A stretch of DNA of 15,588 nucleotides, from NCBI GenBank assembly GCA_013153915.1, contig JAADDL010000142.1:1-15588 (forward strand). Reading direction: 5' to 3'. Below are positions 14,711 to 15,588 of this stretch, piece after piece. Position numbers and translations under genes: made by a program. This DNA is from Campylobacterota bacterium. GTDB lineage: Bacteria > Campylobacterota > Campylobacteria > Campylobacterales > JALSKU01. Each line of letters opens with the position of its first letter. Within the stretch, counting starts at the first letter, position 1. Below the pieces are notes generated by a model that searched no databases, was not told the DNA's origin, and saw nothing but the letters and a program-made list of their open reading frames with translations.

Positions 14711-15503
14711 CCGTTTCGATAAGGAGCATATCATCATAGCTCATAGAGGCTATAGAAGCATAAGGGCGGAAAACACTTTGGATGCTTTCAAGGAGGCTAT
14801 AGGCAAGAGCGATATGTTTGAATTTGATGTGCAATATACCAAAGATTTTATCCCCGTAGTTATCCATGACGATACGCTTTGCAGGACGACAAACGCAAAA
14901 AGTATCTTTAAGGACAAAGTTTCGCCGTATTATGTCAAAGATTTTACTCTAAAAGAGATAAAAGAGCTTGATAACTCCGAGTGGTTTCTAAAAAGCGACC
15001 CTTTCGGCACTATCGATACGGGAGAGATAGACACCGATACTTTATACTCACTACCGAACTCATTTATATCTACGCTTGATACAATCTTGGAGTTTATAAA
15101 AGATGAGGATTTTCCGGCAAATCTCGAGATAAAAGATTCTAAATATTTCGACTCCGAAAAGATAGCAAAAGATATATCTCACAGAATGCGCTCGGCGGAT
15201 ATCTTAGATAGCTGTATCGTATCGTCTTTTAATCATGCCTATCTAAAACTACTCAAAAAGTTGGATAAAGATATAAAGATAGCGGCGCTTTTTGAAAAAG
15301 AGGAGCGTGCCGAACTGCTTAAATATCTAAAAGAGTTGGATGTGGACGCCTACCATATAGATAAATCTTTGGTTAAAAAAGATAAGATAAAACTTTTAAA
15401 AGATAACGGAATCTATACAAATGTTTACACTATCAACGATAGTGAAGAAAAAAAGAGTCTATTTAACGAGGGTGTAAAGGGGATATTTACGGACAAATTA
15501 TGA
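14697..15503 (+). CDS. Cytoplasmic glycerophosphodiester phosphodiesterase (GDPD, UgpQ-like)
   Basis: This 268-residue TIM-barrel GDPD hydrolyses glycerophosphodiesters to glycerol-3-phosphate and an alcohol such as choline or ethanolamine. The catalytic and metal-binding residues are present: AHRG (His16, Arg17), AEN (Glu25), FEFDV (Glu42, Asp44) and IHDDTL (His57). A later NLEIKD segment adds the usual Glu, and the barrel closes with GIFTDKL. There is no signal peptide, so it is like UgpQ (cytoplasmic, about 250 residues) and unlike periplasmic GlpQ. Its ATG lies inside the end of glpD, so the enzyme producing G3P and the one consuming it are translationally coupled. The region 80-125 (PYYVKDFTLKEIKELDN onward) is the family's small insertion. 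Confidence 0.92.
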   Translation: MNFFDRFDKEHIIIAHRGYRSIRAENTLDAFKEAIGKSDMFEFDVQYTKDFIPVVIHDDTLCRTTNAKSIFKDKVSPYYVKDFTLKEIKELDNSEWFLKSDPFGTIDTGEIDTDTLYSLPNSFISTLDTILEFIKDEDFPANLEIKDSKYFDSEKIAKDISHRMRSADILDSCIVSSFNHAYLKLLKKLDKDIKIAALFEKEERAELLKYLKELDVDAYHIDKSLVKKDKIKLLKDNGIYTNVYTINDSEEKKSLFNEGVKGIFTDKL

Positions 15504-15588
15504 GAGTTTTACCGCTTCTTTTACGGCATTTATGTAGCTTTTGAGTGAAGGTTTTTTGCCTTTATAAGCTATATCGAAAGCCGTACCG
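15498..15588 (-). CDS. pdxA: 4-hydroxythreonine-4-phosphate dehydrogenase, C-terminal fragment
   Basis: Only the last 29 residues are in the window: GTAFDIAYKGKKPSLKSYIN followed by AVKEAVKLS and a TAA stop. The GTAFDIA motif followed by a short basic linker and an amphipathic end helix is typical of the PdxA C-terminus (usually HGTAFDIAGKG), an enzyme of pyridoxal phosphate synthesis. The identification rests on this short fragment. The stop codon overlaps the end of the convergent GDPD gene by 6 bp. Confidence 0.75.
   Translation of the reverse strand, partial: GTAFDIAYKGKKPSLKSYINAVKEAVKLS

Noticed and set aside
1..15588. CRISPR array, tRNA genes, insertion sequences or phage genes
   Set aside because: No regularly spaced repeats, cloverleaf sequence, transposase motif or phage protein was found on reading both strands.

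Overview
The window most likely comes from a Campylobacterota (epsilonproteobacterial) chromosome, possibly a Sulfurimonas/Sulfurovum-type organism. The reasons are the AT-leaning, AGA/ATA-rich coding style, TATAAT -10 boxes that mostly lack a clear -35, a CiaD-like small protein directly upstream of a CCA-adding enzyme, and a Csd6/Pgp2-type L,D-carboxypeptidase. The genus cannot be fixed from the sequence alone. No tRNA, rRNA, CRISPR array, transposase or phage gene was seen.

Layout. (1) Positions 1-4048, minus strand: a tightly packed housekeeping operon read leuD-leuB-(TPR protein)-(CiaD-like)-cca-(L,D-carboxypeptidase). The last gene runs off the left edge. (2) Positions 4185-6807, plus strand: two overlapping FAD oxidoreductase genes. 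The first is GlpA-like with a BFD-type [2Fe-2S] tail; the second is a GlpB-like partner with an extra C-terminal domain. (3) Positions 6782-11514, minus strand: a five-gene operon of periplasmic binding protein, ATPase, two permeases (PotDABC-like) and a GpdQ-like metallophosphodiesterase. It converges on region 2 with a 26-bp tail overlap. A strong promoter lies at 11598-11626, and a perfect 13-bp hairpin separates the binding protein gene from the rest. (4) Positions 11764-12945, minus strand: a membrane-anchored ankyrin-repeat protein that looks foreign to its neighbourhood and has its own promoter and a hairpin in its leader. (5) Positions 13205-15503, plus strand: glpD followed by an overlapping cytoplasmic glycerophosphodiester phosphodiesterase gene. 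(6) Positions 15498-15588, minus strand: the 3' end of a pdxA gene, convergent and overlapping by 6 bp.

How the genes may work together. Regions 2, 3 and 5 together encode a high-affinity ABC importer, two unrelated phosphodiesterases without signal peptides, and two kinds of glycerol-3-phosphate dehydrogenase. There is no glycerol kinase, glycerol facilitator or GlpT in the window. The simplest reading is a scavenging route in which an intact glycerophosphodiester (lipid head group plus glycerol phosphate) is imported, hydrolysed inside the cell to glycerol-3-phosphate, and oxidised to dihydroxyacetone phosphate with electrons passed to the respiratory chain. The importer belongs to the polyamine transporter family by sequence, so the substrate assignment is inference from context and from a basic stretch replacing an acidic one in the binding protein. 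This cluster is the most interesting thing in the window.
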